Shown here in pieces: positions 34,430-45,638 of a stretch of DNA of 64,000 nt. The notes under the pieces are model-generated. The model had not been told where the DNA came from. It saw nothing but the letters and a program-made list of their open reading frames with translations, and ran no database searches. This DNA is from Typhlomys cinereus (taxonomy: Eukaryota > Chordata > Mammalia > Rodentia > Platacanthomyidae), in assembly GCA_023101885.1 (NCBI GenBank), contig JALPQD010000026.1, forward strand, positions 10,276,997 to 10,340,996, written 5' to 3'. Position 1 is the stretch's first letter, and every line of letters begins with the position of its first letter. The position numbers and the translations under genes are program-made.

Positions 34430-34690
34430 GCAAAATGCTCCAGGAAGAAGCAGTGCATTTTCATAAAATGAAATTTATTAAATCCAAAGGACCATTCTTT
34501 ATTATGAGATTAAAATCTTTTCAATTAGGTGTGTACGAAAATTCCCTTTTATGTAAAGTGATGGTGATAGCAGGATAGTAAGAGTTTTAAGTGCACAATA
34601 AAAAGTTGGTCCCCAATGCCATCGTTATTGTTGGTGCCTTTGTTTTCAATCATTTCACTTATTAATAATTGACATCTAGAAAGCTGAAAA
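34430..34690. promoter_or_regulatory. candidate conserved AT-rich block
   Basis: Repeat-free stretch with clustered 'tttattaaatcc', 'tctttattatgagattaaaa', 'caattaggtg' and 'cttattaataattgacatc' motifs of homeodomain type. This is inference from composition only. Confidence 0.28.
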
Positions 34691-35459
34691 TCTCAGCTTA
34701 AACTTGGAACTCGAGACCTGCTTGCTTGAGGAAGTCTCAGGGAGTACAGGTCTGAGAAATCAGTCCTGCGCATTCCGCAGATGAGGATGAGCCGAGACCT
34801 CATCTTCCATTTTCCTGGTCACTCTCATGACCTTGAACCTGCCCAGGTCCACAGTCTGGTACCTACCTGGTCTACAGCACCATGGTCATGGTTGAACAGG
34901 CAGAGGCATCTTTCAAAACTTGGGACCTATTCTCTTCCTCATAACTGTAATTTCATTAAGTTCCTCCGCCCTGGAAAAATGGAACAGAGTAACAGGCTCC
35001 CAGTGTCCCTGAGCACTGTGAGGAAACCTGCCTTCGCCTGCAAAGCAGCAAACTCAGGTGTCCATTCAAATGCAGCCTCATCTGTAGGAAAAGTCTTGAA
35101 GGTCTCCACTGCGCTGAGTAAATCGGCCACTCTAGGATGTGCAATTTGAAACTTTCTGTAGAAGAGTAATTTGCAGAGATTTCTTAACATCATTGGCCTT
35201 TTAGGTCCATTTCATTTCATAAGTGCACATGCCAAGCCCCACAATATTACTCCTGAAATCACACGTGACTACAACTAATGCCTGTGGTGCACAAACTAAT
35301 ACTGTGGAAAATAACTGGGTCAGGAAATGGATGCGACTTCTAGCCATGTTGGTGGTGAGGATCGAGGACTGCGGGTCAGTGTCAAGGCAGAGAAGACCTG
35401 AGTTTGAATTCCAAATCAACCATGTTGTAGCTGGAACTTACAGAGATTACTTAACTTCA

Positions 35460-35463
<4 letters not shown>
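34691..35463. other. unique non-coding DNA
   Basis: Two overlapping opposite-strand frames (about 34781-35193) show no domain. No repeat is recognised. Confidence 0.45.

Positions 35464-35517
<54 letters not shown>
35464..35517. repeat. (AT)27 microsatellite
   Basis: An uninterrupted AT dinucleotide tract, self-complementary and able to extrude a cruciform. Confidence 0.97.
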
Positions 35518-35518
<1 letters not shown>

Positions 35519-35582
35519 CAGAGTTTTGGTATCTACCCTGCAGAGGTATTGGGAGAATTAAAGTGAAATTACCTAAATGTAC

Positions 35583-35905
35583 TTGTTTGCAAAGGCTGCC
35601 ACGAAAAAAACACCACAGCATGGACGGCTAAGCCACAGAAATTTATTTGCTCACAGGCTCAAAGGCTAGCATCCAAGGTCAAGATGCTGGAGGGAGACAG
35701 GGAGCCGCTTGTCTGTCTCTTCCCGGCAGTATCAGGCGTTCTTTCTCTCTTTATATCACTCTGTCTTCATCTCTTTTTCTGATGAAGACCCCCACCATGC
35801 CCTCCCCCATGGTTGTATTTTTTAAAATCTTAATGACTTCCAAATACAGGAACATTCTGAGTCAACAGGTGAGCCTGGGAGCACGTGATTCAGCCCACGG
35901 CCCTG
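35583..35905 (-). mobile_element. MLT1 LTR (ERVL-MaLR), antisense
   Basis: 'gcaaaggctgccacgaaaaa', 'ccacagaaatttatttgctc', 'acaggctcaaaggctagcat', 'aaggtcaagatgctgg' and 'ttccaaatacaggaacattc' then 'tgagtcaacaggtgagcc' follow the antisense MLT1 consensus closely in order and spacing. Confidence 0.85.
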
Positions 35906-36371
35906 TGCAAAGCTTCAGAAGGCACGAACACATACTTAGTACCAGCGGCCGATGCATCCTGTCTCGCTTCAGAGAACAAAGACTCACAAAGAAAGCTTGA
36001 CTGACTGTTCCCTGAGAGACAGGCGAAGACATGGGCTGCTATTATTAGGCCACACACTTGGCCGTGGCCTCCCGGCCGCTGCTTTGCCGGCGCTGGTCAG
36101 TACGGTGGTTGCAGAACACTTATGTTTTCTGAGCGTGCCTCAGATAGTTCATGGGAACCAAGCAGTGATGCAGGAATAAGCGCACACGGGATTTTGAGAA
36201 GGAAGCACGAAGGAAGGAATGTAAGGCATCTCTTTGTTGTTGTTTTTTTAATTTTAATCATATATGGAAATTATTTTGTTGAAATGCTGTGTTGGACGAA
36301 ACATTGTGAACAAAATCCCTTTCTTTTCTTATTTTAATATAGCTTCTGAAACAGTTAAGCTACATGCATAG

Positions 36372-36738
36372 TGTCACGGTTTGAGTGCATAGTTCCCCCC
36401 CTCCCCCAAAGGCTTGTGTTTGAATCCTTAGCTGATGTTAATATTTGGAAGGTAATGGCACTTGAAGAGGTAGAGTCTTGCCGGAGAAAGCCACATCACA
36501 GGTGTTGGGCCGTGAGGTTTGGTGACCCGGCCTTGCTTCCATTTTCTTGCTTTCTCTACCTTCCTGGTAACTGTGCTGGCCTGCACGAGCCTTCATCTTC
36601 TACCTCCAGTCATACCTCCAGTTATGCAAGTTCTGCCATTATGGACTGTCTCCGCTCCGGAACCGTGAGTCAAGTAAATTCTCCCTTTCTCTCCCAAGTT
36701 ACTTGAGTCTGAGTACTGTCTCATACAACTGAAGAAAA
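36372..36738 (+). mobile_element. ORR1-like MaLR LTR
   Basis: It starts TGTCACGGTTTGAG with 'gaaatc'-type spacing as in 28494-28850. Landmarks are 'ttgccggagaaagccacatc', 'cgtgaggtttggtgacc' and 'cggaaccgtgagtcaagtaa', with AGTAAA in place of AATAAA, and 'actgtctcatacaactgaag' near the end. Older than 28494-28850, with no TSD recognised. Confidence 0.8.
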
Positions 36739-37230
36739 AATATGCTGCACGTAGCTTGGAGTGTATTTCTAAGAGCAGCCACCGCTCAGAAAGGTGGCCC
36801 AGGCAATGGTGTGGAGATGCACAAAGAATTCCTAAGCATGGCTCAGGCTCAAAGGGAGATGGAGATTATCTTAAGTGCAAATTCCCAGAATCCTCTCCTG
36901 GAGACTATTGCCTGGGTCAGTCACTGCTGAATCTATGAGACATCATCTCCTTGAAGGCCCGAGTCCAACCCGTGTCAGTATCCTCACTCGGCAGGTTGAA
37001 GAAACAAGATTTTGGGAAGATGAGGAACGTGGCCCCAGGTCTGTCACCTAGTCAAAATGATGGACTGAGGTTGATGTCAGGCCTTCCCAGCCTCAGCACC
37101 CTTGGGGTGCACAACTATATTCTGATGACCCTTCACTCTACAGAAGCCTGGTCTCCTAATGCTGTGCTTCTGCATAGGTCAGTCTCAGGCATCTCTAGAG
37201 AGGGTGTAATGTCAGGTCCAGAGGAAGAAT
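36739..37230. other. unique spacer
   Basis: Nothing recognised. Confidence 0.5.
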
Positions 37231-37610
37231 GAGTGTGTGTGTGCGCGCGCGCGCTTGTATATTTCTGTGTGTGTGTGTGTACTTGTGCACCTGTGTATGT
37301 GCTTGTATACATATACGAGTGTGTGTGCATGTGTGTGTACATATGTGTGCACTTGTGTATTTGTGTGCATGTGTGTGTGCATATGCTTGGGCATCTGTGT
37401 ATGTGCTTGTGTGTGTACAAGTATGTGTGTGTATGTGTGTGCTTGTGTATTTGTGTATGTGTACTTGTGTATTTGTGTGTGTGTGCACGCACATGCTTGG
37501 ACATCTGTGTATGTGCTTGTGTGTGTATAAGTGTGTGTGTGCATGTGTGTGTACGTGTGTGTGCTTGCGTATTTGTCTGTGTGTGTGTATGTGAGAGAGA
37601 GAGAGAGATG
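37231..37610. repeat. complex GT/GC/GTAT repeat
   Basis: A GTGTGTGTGCGCGCGCGCGC block at 37233-37254 is followed by about 350 bp of interrupted GT with GCAT, GTAC and CTTG insertions. It ends in GA repeats at 37592-37608. Higher-order units of about 110-120 bp are visible ('atgcttggacatctgtgtat' at 37492 echoes 'atgcttgggcatctgtgtat' at 37383). All Cys/Val/Thr/His-rich frames here are repeat translations. Confidence 0.93.
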
Positions 37611-37674
37611 TGGGCGGGGGTTGCTATGCACTCACCATAACACATCTGAAGAGTCTCTGCCTCCCATTTCCCAC

Positions 37675-37800
37675 AGGCAGGCAGGGACTGAAGATGTGTA
37701 CGCCCCTATGTCTGGCTTTTACAGGAATCTGGGGATGAACTCAGATCATTAGACTTTGTGGCAGGCTCCTGCTTGCTGAGCTACAATCCAGCCCCAGCAC
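37675..37800 (-). mobile_element. tRNA-like SINE head, antisense
   Basis: 'ggcttttacaggaatctggg', 'gatgaactcagatcattaga' and 'gcttgctgagctacaatcca' then 'gcccc' are the antisense head of a B4-type SINE. The GT tract at 37231-37610 may be its expanded tail. Confidence 0.62.
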
Positions 37801-38821
37801 AAAGACCTTATTCTTGGAGGGGATCTTGGTGACTGTTCTGAATCCACATTACCACATGGAAATCTGAAGTCTGAAACATAGATATGATCCAAAATGACCG
37901 CTGAAGCCGGCACTGAAACCCCAGACAGGGCCATGGGATGGCGCTGTGTCCTTTTCCCTACGTCCGGGCTTGTCACCCTCCTGTTAGCAGTGAGATAGGG
38001 TAAGGAAACCTTTGGTGGAAACTAAATTGTAAGTAACAGCTGATTGGGTGGGAGGGGTGGGCCCAGGAATCCTCCTTCTGCTTCTGTCCACCTGGTGGCA
38101 GGCAGCCCTTGGAGTCCACAGCCAGACGGGCCCTGCCAGCCACACAGTCACCCATGCTGGTGCCTGTAACCTCTCCCAGACAGGCCTGAACTCCTCCAGT
38201 CCAACCGTGCAGCCCCCTACAGTGCAGCCTCTCTGGAGTTTACTGGTAGAGGAAACTGAGGCCCAGAGAGGTCTAGAAATTTGTCTGAGACCCCACGGTG
38301 ATCAGAAAAGATCAGAAGTGCGACAGAAGGTCGACTGTGTGGATTCCACAGTTGGCATCCTTGACTTTGTTGTGGCTGGAGAAAGGTGTCAGCAGGTTAT
38401 GTTTCGCTGGCCCTCAGTGCTAGGCGGGCCGTCACAGTGTGTGACCAGGAGCAGGAGGAAAGGGAGTATGTGGCTTTCCAGGGCATGTGCAGTCTTAAAT
38501 CTGCTGGATCAGAAGCAACCAGCGAAGCAGAAGCAAAGCGCAGGCACTACCTGAAGGGCTTGGGGTGGGTGGGGGGGGGAACAACACAGCAGGTACAAAG
38601 ACATTGAGTCATGAAATTCATCATGTCCTGGGAAGAGCATCATACCTGGGACATAGGCGGGCAGGAAACAGAAGAGACCAGGGGCACCAGGAGCCGGGGG
38701 AGGGGCTCACTAGGCTATTGCTCTGGGTCCGAAGAAAGTCGCCAGAAGATTTTCAGCAGGGGACACCACGATCTACTTTTATTTTACTTTCAGAAAATCT
38801 CTCTAACAAATGGTACAGGAG
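37801..38821. other. unique DNA with a MIR piece
   Basis: At 38245-38305 'ggtagaggaaactgaggccc' followed by 'agagaggtctagaaat' is an antisense MIR core (confidence about 0.6). A 168-codon frame (38048-38554) crosses it and shows no domain. 'CCACCTGGTGGCAG' at 38088-38101 is a one-mismatch CTCF-like core. Confidence 0.5.
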
Positions 38822-39175
38822 TGACTGGACACTCCCTGGCCAAAAAGAAAAAAAAAAGAACTTTGATCGAAGCCTCATGCTTTACAGAAAAAAATTAATT
38901 CAAAGTGGATCACAGATGTAAATGTAAGATGTTAAACTATGAAGCTTGCAGAAAGAAAAAAAAAACACAAGATAAAATCTTCAATACCTACGGTCAGGCA
39001 AAGAGTTCTTAGACATGACTCAAAAAGCATGATCTAAAAAGGAAAAAAAAAGATAGATTGAATTTCATCAAAACTGAAAACTTTTTGCTCAGCAAAAGAC
39101 CTTGTTAAGAGGAAGAACAGACAAGCTGCAAACCGGGAGAAAAATGTCCTCAAACCACCTATCAGAGTAAGAACT
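38822..39175 (+). mobile_element. old L1 ORF2 fragment (3' part)
   Basis: Read in order: 'aaaaattaattcaaagtgga' then 'tcacagatgtaaatg', 'taaactatgaagcttgcaga', 'caatacctacggtcaggcaa', 'agttcttagacatgactcaa', 'gaatttcatcaaaactgaaa' and 'gctcagcaaaagaccttgtt'. This is the conserved 3' region of L1 ORF2 shared by mammalian L1s. Frameshifts, stops and A-run expansions show it is a dead, old copy. The 5' end and the 3' UTR are not recognised. Confidence 0.82.
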
Positions 39176-40014
39176 TAGGAAGGGTCCAGGAAATCAGTCT
39201 TGGAGGGGAATGTACTGCTGGGGGTGGGAATGAGGGGACTGGAGGCAGGGAGGCCGTGAGGCAGGAAGCCGTGGGGCAAGGAGGCTCTAACACTGTCCAT
39301 CTGGGAGAGGCCAGGGATCTGGGCTACACAGAAGAGCCCCTGGGTAGACTGGAGATTTAAGATAAGGCATTAAAGGCACATCTGTCAGATTGAATGGCGG
39401 TTGCTAGGGTTGGTGTGGAGGGGGTGTGACAAGACAGCAGTCAGATGCATCATACCTGGCGCACAGGCGAGCAGGAAGCAGAAGAGACGGGGCAGTGAGG
39501 GAGGACCAGAGGGGACTCGGCGAGAGCTACCAGCTGGTGGGGAAACCAGCACTGTGGAAGGATGTTCATGGACCACTTCCTCTGTTCCTTAGTGTCCCCT
39601 CAGATAGTTCCACCAACGCAGCTGAGCCCTATGTTCTCCCAGTGTCCTGCAGGGCGAGCCAGCCCATGATGGTTTTAGTGAATTTAACCCTGTCAATGTG
39701 AATTACTTCTACTTAAAAAAAAAAGTTGCTGACTCAGTTTACCTTTTGGATAGTAGACTCAAAAGAAGCTCATCCGCCCACCTTCGGCTCCCAATCTCTT
39801 CACCTACAGAATCACCCTCCTTCCCTGCCTACCTGCCTTGCCCACCCCATTATCCCATGCCCCACCTTGTCTGGAGCCAATGAAGAGACTGTCTTGAGTT
39901 GGTGCAGTGTCTATTGGGGACACTGGTGGCCATCAGACCTCTCTGGTCACCCTGTGGTCTACCCCATTTCTCCACGTGGACTGTAGCACGTTCCTCCCAG
40001 ATATCCCCTTACTA
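39176..40014. other. unique non-coding DNA
   Basis: Contains the second copy of a 42-bp direct repeat (39447-39488; first copy 38637-38678). No other element is seen. Confidence 0.5.
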
Positions 40015-40145
40015 TACCCATCTCACAGATGAGTGTACTTAGGAGCAGGTAGACAGCTTGGTCAAAACCACACAGCATGGTAGGAGTCAAATTCAGACCA
40101 CCTAGCACCAAAATTCTCTCCTGCTAAGTCAATAGTCTTCCTAGG
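40015..40145 (-). mobile_element. MIR SINE, antisense
   Basis: 'cccatctcacagatgagtgt', 'aaaaccacacagcatggtag' and 'gagtcaaattcagaccacct' follow the MIR antisense order. Confidence 0.72.
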
Positions 40146-40627
40146 TAAAGTAGACCTAGCTCCCCAACTGAATGCTTCTTCCTTCCTGCCTGCTCAGAGC
40201 ACCTTACTCTGTGTGGGTGGAGCTTGAGCCTGTCCCTGCCCCCTGTGTCCTGAGTCTACAGTCCATTACTCACCTGACTCCTAAAAGTCACTGAGACCTT
40301 AGAATACTAACTATATAGCTTTATTTATTTCCAAGAAACTGACAGGGATCCAGGTATGGGCTTCTCCAGCTCTGAAAATATGGGGTATACATCAGTCTTG
40401 GCTATACTCTCTGTCCTAGTGCTGGGGTATGTGCTATGCACAGTCTCCCCAAGAGCATGCAGGGTTTTGATAAGTTTGTTCACTTCCCTTGGTTGCCTTT
40501 GCAACCACAGTGGTTCAAGGTTTAGAGAGGGGTGAGGGAAGGGGAGATGACATTGTAAGCCTGCTTGTGGACTGTCCCTGGAGAAGCAGTCAAGACGCAG
40601 GCTCCCTCAGCCATGTGCCTCTATCCT

Positions 40628-40705
40628 GACTGTCACCCACTGTGTGACAATGGGTAACTCTTTCTTTGGATCTCAGCGTCATTACCGGGGACACCAAGAT
40701 AATGA
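40628..40705 (+). mobile_element. MIR SINE fragment
   Basis: 'ctgtcacccactgtgtgaca', 'atgggtaactctttctttgg' and 'atctcagcgtcattaccg' are the MIR core in sense order. Confidence 0.6.
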
Positions 40706-40984
40706 GAGGTCCAGCAATGCAGGAGTGGATGATGGGTGAGTGGACTGGAAAGCGTGTGGTCAGTGCCTGGATGTGGGAAACAGGTGAATTACAGCTTTTG
40801 CTTCACCAGCCTTGGTCCACTCAAGCCACTTCGCTAGATAATCCGTCACCCTTACTTACTTCAGAAGGTTGGACTTCATACACCTGCATATCCCCCCCAC
40901 CTTCCCTGGCCCAAGGATGTTGGGGAGAAGCCAAGTATCTCGGGCCTGTCGGTTGGAAAGCCAAAACCTCAGCCACCAGCGAGT

Positions 40985-41110
40985 GATTCATTCTGAACGT
41001 GAGACAAAGGCCTGAGCTGGATTCGTAGCTGAGCCAACTGATTAAGCTGCGCATTCGCGGGGGATAAAGCTTCTTACTGAATAACTCGACTTTTGCTGAG
41101 CCAGGATGAT
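40985..41110. promoter_or_regulatory. candidate conserved block
   Basis: Repeat-free sequence between MIR and the GA tract with 'gccaactgattaagctgcgc', 'attcgcgggggataaagc' and 'taaattcattcttaatgc'. The unusual CpG-bearing and homeodomain-type motifs together suggest constraint. Composition-based inference only. Confidence 0.27.
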
Positions 41111-41137
41111 AAATTCATTCTTAATGCATTGATAATA

Positions 41138-41147
41138 AGAGACAGAA

Positions 41148-41191
<44 letters not shown>
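41138..41191. repeat. (GA)n microsatellite
   Basis: GA run with two AA interruptions. Confidence 0.95.
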
Positions 41192-41192
<1 letters not shown>

Positions 41193-41237
41193 CATCCTGT
41201 GAATTTCTAATGTCCAAGGCATTCTCTGTGTTGAACA

Positions 41238-41251
41238 CTGCCATCTAGAGG
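41238..41251 (-). promoter_or_regulatory. CTCF-like motif
   Basis: On the minus strand CCTCTAGATGGCAG fits CCASYAGRKGGCRS at 13 of 14 positions (T for A at position 3). It continues into TGTT, which is compatible with the extended motif. Confidence 0.5.
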
Positions 41252-41769
41252 CCTTCTAGAGAATCGCACCTTAAGCGCATCAATTTCTCTGTTTTTAAAG
41301 GAACATCAGAACTTAACACAATCCATGAGAGGCTCAAAGCAGACACCCTGGGAAGCCAAATGTGTTTACAAAATGACTGCCAGTAGTTACTTATTACCCT
41401 GGGGATGGCATGCTTCTGACTGCACGCCCTGTTCCCAAAATGGATGGGAGCCCCCGCTCCTGCTGGACTCATCTTTGGCTCGCTGAAGCAGCCTTTTCTG
41501 CAGCACCTAGGCTCTGCTGAGGGCCGCACTGGAGATGCCAGGAATACTGAGTAAGGCCTGGCTCTGGACTTAAGGTGTCTGGGCGCAAATGAGAAAAATT
41601 TAGAAGAAAGGCGTAAGTCATAGTAACCTGAACATAAACATAGAGAATCCAGGCTGGTGGGGTTCAAAGGAAGGGAGGCAGGGAGGGGCTGGCACTTTGC
41701 AAGCATTCCCTGTGCATCCGAACATGACCAGAAGTGTGCTGTCAGCCCAGGAGTGCAGACAAGGCTTCA

Positions 41770-41880
41770 TATCTCACAGATGACGATGTGGAGGCCCGGG
41801 GAGGCGGAACCTCTGGCCCAATACTGCATAGCCGAAGGGTGAAGAAGCCAGAATTCCTGTCTGGCCTGTATTCTGCAGGC
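41770..41880 (-). mobile_element. MIR-like fragment
   Basis: 'tcatatctcacagatgacga' and 'tgtggaggcccggggaggcg' then 'agccagaattcctgtctggc' keep the MIR antisense order with high divergence. Confidence 0.5.
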
Positions 41881-41929
41881 ACACAGCCTAGCTGCCTGTG
41901 GAGGGGGGAGACATAGGCGGGAAAACGGC

Positions 41930-42044
41930 GCTTGAATTATCTCAGTAGTGGCAAGTGTTTATCCCTGGGAGATAATTTGATTTTCAGAAATAGTCAAAAA
42001 TCTTTCTGAGCCAAGTCATCCAGCAGATAATGGGATTTGAGGGC
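41930..42044. promoter_or_regulatory. candidate AT-rich regulatory block
   Basis: 'gaattatctcagtagtgg', 'gggagataatttgatttt' and 'cagcagataatgggatttg' give three GATAA/TTATC-type sites within about 100 bp in repeat-free DNA. Inference only. Confidence 0.25.
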
Positions 42045-42177
42045 TTTTATTTATTTTTTAAGTGTGTGAATCTAAGGTATGAAAAATTGGTTTTTGCCCA
42101 ATTCCTGATAAAATGTTTAACAGTCTGTTGCTGACATGCGTGCACCTGCAGATGCATATGTGCGTGTGTGTTTGGGG

Positions 42178-42295
42178 GTATTGTTTTGATTTCAGGGAGA
42201 GTTTTGCTCTGTACCGCAGATGGGCCTTGGTCTGAGGACACCCTGTCCAGCCTCCTAAATCCTGGGGTTACAGGTGTGCACCACACGCTTCACCC
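42178..42295 (-). mobile_element. B1 SINE fragment, antisense
   Basis: 'gggagagttttgctctgtac', 'ccagcctcctaaatcctggg' and 'gttacaggtgtgcaccacac' are antisense B1 landmarks. Confidence 0.68.
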
Positions 42296-43026
42296 ATAAA
42301 GTCTTGGCTAGCAGGGGAAGGAGGCAGAGCTGGAAGGGCTGGTAGACATCGACAAGGACCATGTTTTTGGGGGTGCCTCCTTTGCACACATGTCTTTTCT
42401 ACCCTTATGTTTCTAGTGCTGAGCGGAGGGCTGGCTTCACACATCCTCATGGAGCCTCCACAAAGCTACGTGGTTCCTCCTCAGACCTCAACAGGAGAAG
42501 CTCTTCTCCACTGCAGACACAAGGAAAGGGTTGGTATGAGTACGGCTCATCCTTACCCATCACTGCTGAGAGGGGCAGCAGTGAGACCCAGAGGAAGCTG
42601 GGGACACAGCCTGGGGCTCCCCATCTTCTCTGCCTTTCCCAGGAAAGGGACTGAGTGAGGGACTTGTTATGATCATCACGGAACCTCAACACTGGCACAC
42701 ACCCCCGTGATGGAAGTGACAGCCAGTGTAGGGTGCTGGAAGAAGAGGTGCGATTATGGAAAGCTTCCTGGAAGAGGTATCGCCAAGGCCTGCCTGAGAG
42801 GAGAGGAGCAGAGGGGACTGTGGCGGCGGCGTGCTACCACAACTCTGAATCCTCTGCCCGGGAACGCTGTGGGTTCTGACGCAAAGATAATGTGTTCCTT
42901 TTCCACACAAAGTTAGGAAGCCAGGAAACATCTTCCTGTTGCTGCCCTCGAAGCCTGAACTCAGATCTTCAAGTGGCAAGGTATAGCAACAAGCCTCTTT
43001 GTGCCCAAGATTTGGGTCCCTACATA
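42296..43026. other. unique non-coding DNA
   Basis: Four overlapping frames on two strands (42361-42979) show no domain. No repeat is recognised. Confidence 0.45.
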
Positions 43027-43369
43027 TGTTAGTTACTCTTTTCTGTAGAACAATGAAAGTGAAGCAACTTAAGGGGAAAAGAGAGATTTATGTAGCTTAC
43101 AGTTCCAGAGGGAAGATACAGTCTTTCATGGTGGAGGCGACATGGCTGGCTGACCGAAGCTGAGTCAGGCTACACCCACCCATCCCAGAGGCTGAGAGCT
43201 ACCAGACTGCTTGCTGCAAAGGCAGACTCCTCCTGGAGGTAGGGTGGGACTAATCCACTTCAAGGCCCACCCCCGTGACCACCTTTCTCCAGCAAGGCTC
43301 CACCTCTTAAAGGTGCCATGACCTTCCCAAACACACGAATCTGTGGGGGACACATTTCAAACCTTGACA
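43027..43369 (-). mobile_element. ORR1/MT-like MaLR LTR, antisense
   Basis: On the minus strand it runs TGTCAAGGTTTGAAATG...AAGAGTAACTAACA. Its end aligns with 28494-28850 ('ccccttaagttgcttcactt' against 'ctgctttaagttgattgact'). 'gcaaggctccacctcttaaa' matches the antisense of 'gaggtggagcctcgctgg'. TSD uncertain: ACATA on the left against ACATG shortly after the right end. Confidence 0.82.
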
Positions 43370-45638
43370 CCACATGACTGGCAATTGACCTCAAACTGCA
43401 GCCCAAGTGGGTTGAAAAGATGAATGTGTCATGTAGGCTAGTGTCCTTTCTGGGATTATCCCATGTGTCATAAACTGCCCCAGAGGAAGTTCCTGCAACC
43501 TTACCCCCGTGTCCCATGATCCTCTCGGTCAGCACATGTGGAGTCAGCGTTGACAAAGAATACTCACGGACCTTTGTGGCTTGTCTGTCGCTCCTTTCCC
43601 CCTCTGCTCGCTCATTCCAGGATCCAGGCAGGTGGAGTATAGGCAAAAGCCCTGGGGAGAAGTGTGCTTCTGGAAAGGAGGCAGCTGGTGAGATGTTATA
43701 ACGTGACAGCCCTAGGGAGCTTATACAGAGCCAGCGTGCCACTCCCAAGAAAGCAGCCACTGATCCGGCAGGAATAGGAACCCAGTGCAGACCTGGAGCC
43801 AAAGCCACACCTCCCTGCTTGTGCTGAGAACAGAAAGCAAGGAACCAGCTAGAAACCCGGGGAGAGGGAAAGATGGAACAAACCAGCGGCCTCAGGCAAT
43901 GTTGCTATTGTGGTTTTAAACTCCAAGTTTATCAGAGACTGAAGCCCAGGAAGACAATCCATCTAAGTTCACAGTGAGGCTGTGACAAGCCACACAGACA
44001 GCCCAGGCCCCCGGGGCCTCAGCAAGCCTCGCTCAACACCACCAAGCGTCCTCTAGCTTCGTGTTTGCTTCTCTACCCCTCCTCTTTGGCTCTTAGATGA
44101 CAGAGACTCAGATGTTTGGTTGTGAGGGTACAAGGTGTCTAGCCAAGGTCAGCATCCTCACAGTAATTATCTGATATTTTTTAATATGATTGGAGCATCC
44201 TGTCTTTTATCTGCCAACCCTACTGTCTAGTTCATTCCATTTCTCAGAGCAGAACACCATGTGGACTTGGTGACTTACGAGCAATCAAGCCCATCTCCAA
44301 ATAAGTCACATTGGGGATTAGGTTTCAGCCAACTTATTCTGGGAGTGGGAGGGACAGGACATGAACATGACTGATAACTGCCCTCAAGCGGCAGTCTGGC
44401 TGGGCTGTTCAAAAGAATGTGTCCTGGGGACAGGTGAGACCACTACGCCCACCCTGCAGGAAGCAAGGAAGGTCTGAGTCCAGCCCTGCCCAAAAGAAAG
44501 CACAGAGGCTGGAGTAGCTGAACTCAGGACAGACCCCCTGCCAGGACAAAGCAGGCAGAGGAGTGCGGTCTCACTCAGATGCAGCTCCCTTTGCTAAGGA
44601 CATTGTCCCACTCCACATACACAGACTGGGTAGGATGGCTTCCAACCCTGGGACGTGTAGGAAGACCACCCGTGGCTTCCTGAAGGCTGAGCCTTGGGGC
44701 ATGAGTCCTGTGGATTCTCTGTCCTCCTGGATTTAACTATCAAGGACTGTCCCACTGGCCTAGAATCCCTCCCTCTGGTCATCCGCTGACCCTTCTAGTC
44801 AATCAGGGATTTAATATTCATGGAAGCAGACATCACTGTCCCCAAGAAGAAATGCATTTTCTGGATTGTCAGGTGTCTGTCTCATCTGGGTCTGACCTTG
44901 CAGATATCCATCCAACCAAGGCTGACACAGCCAAGGTCTGCTTCTCCAGACCCTGCTGGGTTGAGGGGGATGCTACAGAAATGAATCCAACCAACATGTT
45001 TTTTTCTCCAGCCCCTGTTCAGAGAGCTGTTGTCATATGAAACCATTGTTGGGTAGTGAGAGGTAGATATCTGCTAGGAATTCTCAGGAAAGACTTTGCT
45101 TCCTAATGAAAGAAAGCATTTCCCGTTCTCCTTTCTTCTTCTTCCTCTTGCATAGAGATGCAGGCGTGAGGCAGTGGACAAACATAATGAAGGACAGAGA
45201 CAAGAGTTTCAATTATGGCCCCTTTTGTGAAACATTTCTGCACCCATAAAGAGACCCTGGCAGACATCACAAGTCAATCCCAGCACTCTTCTATAATGAG
45301 TCTAGACATGACTAAAGACTCTCAGTCAGCCATAACTCAAAGACCCCCCTCCCTGACAATCAATCAAGCACCTGACCGGCCAATGAAATTCATGAGCCAC
45401 ATTGCTCTAATTCAAACTTCTCTTTCACGTTGCATTTCAAATATAAATGTGCCATGAGGGGGGATAAAAGAGAGTCTGAAATAGTGAATTCTCACTGTAA
45501 CCAGATTAGGAACAGCTTTTCTAACTCCTAGTATCCTGAAACTCTGAAAGGAATAGGAGTTTGATAGCCAGGGGGACCCCTCTTCTTTTATCTCGACAGT
45601 ACTGTTGACTGTACATGTCACTGACAAATGTCACTTCA
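43370..45638. other. unique DNA with a MIR-like scrap
   Basis: At about 43915-44010 'actgaagcccaggaagacaa' and 'aagccacacagacagcccag' loosely fit an antisense MIR. The 182-codon antisense frame at 43260-43808 begins in unique DNA and ends in the LTR; it is not supported as coding. The 45200-45500 part is repeat-free and AT-rich. Confidence 0.45.

Noticed and set aside
36060..36110. Short CpG-rich patch considered as a CpG-island promoter
   Set aside because: Only about 50 bp long, with no extended GC-rich context.
37133..37645. 170-codon His/Thr-rich antisense frame and Cys/Val-rich sense frames
   Set aside because: Translations of the GT/GC repeat.
38088..38101. CTCF-like CCACCTGGTGGCAG
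   Set aside because: T replaces the strongly conserved A in the core; also compatible with a chance E-box-type palindrome.
43260..43808. 182-codon antisense open frame
   Set aside because: It runs from unique DNA into an ORR1-like LTR, with no recognisable domain.
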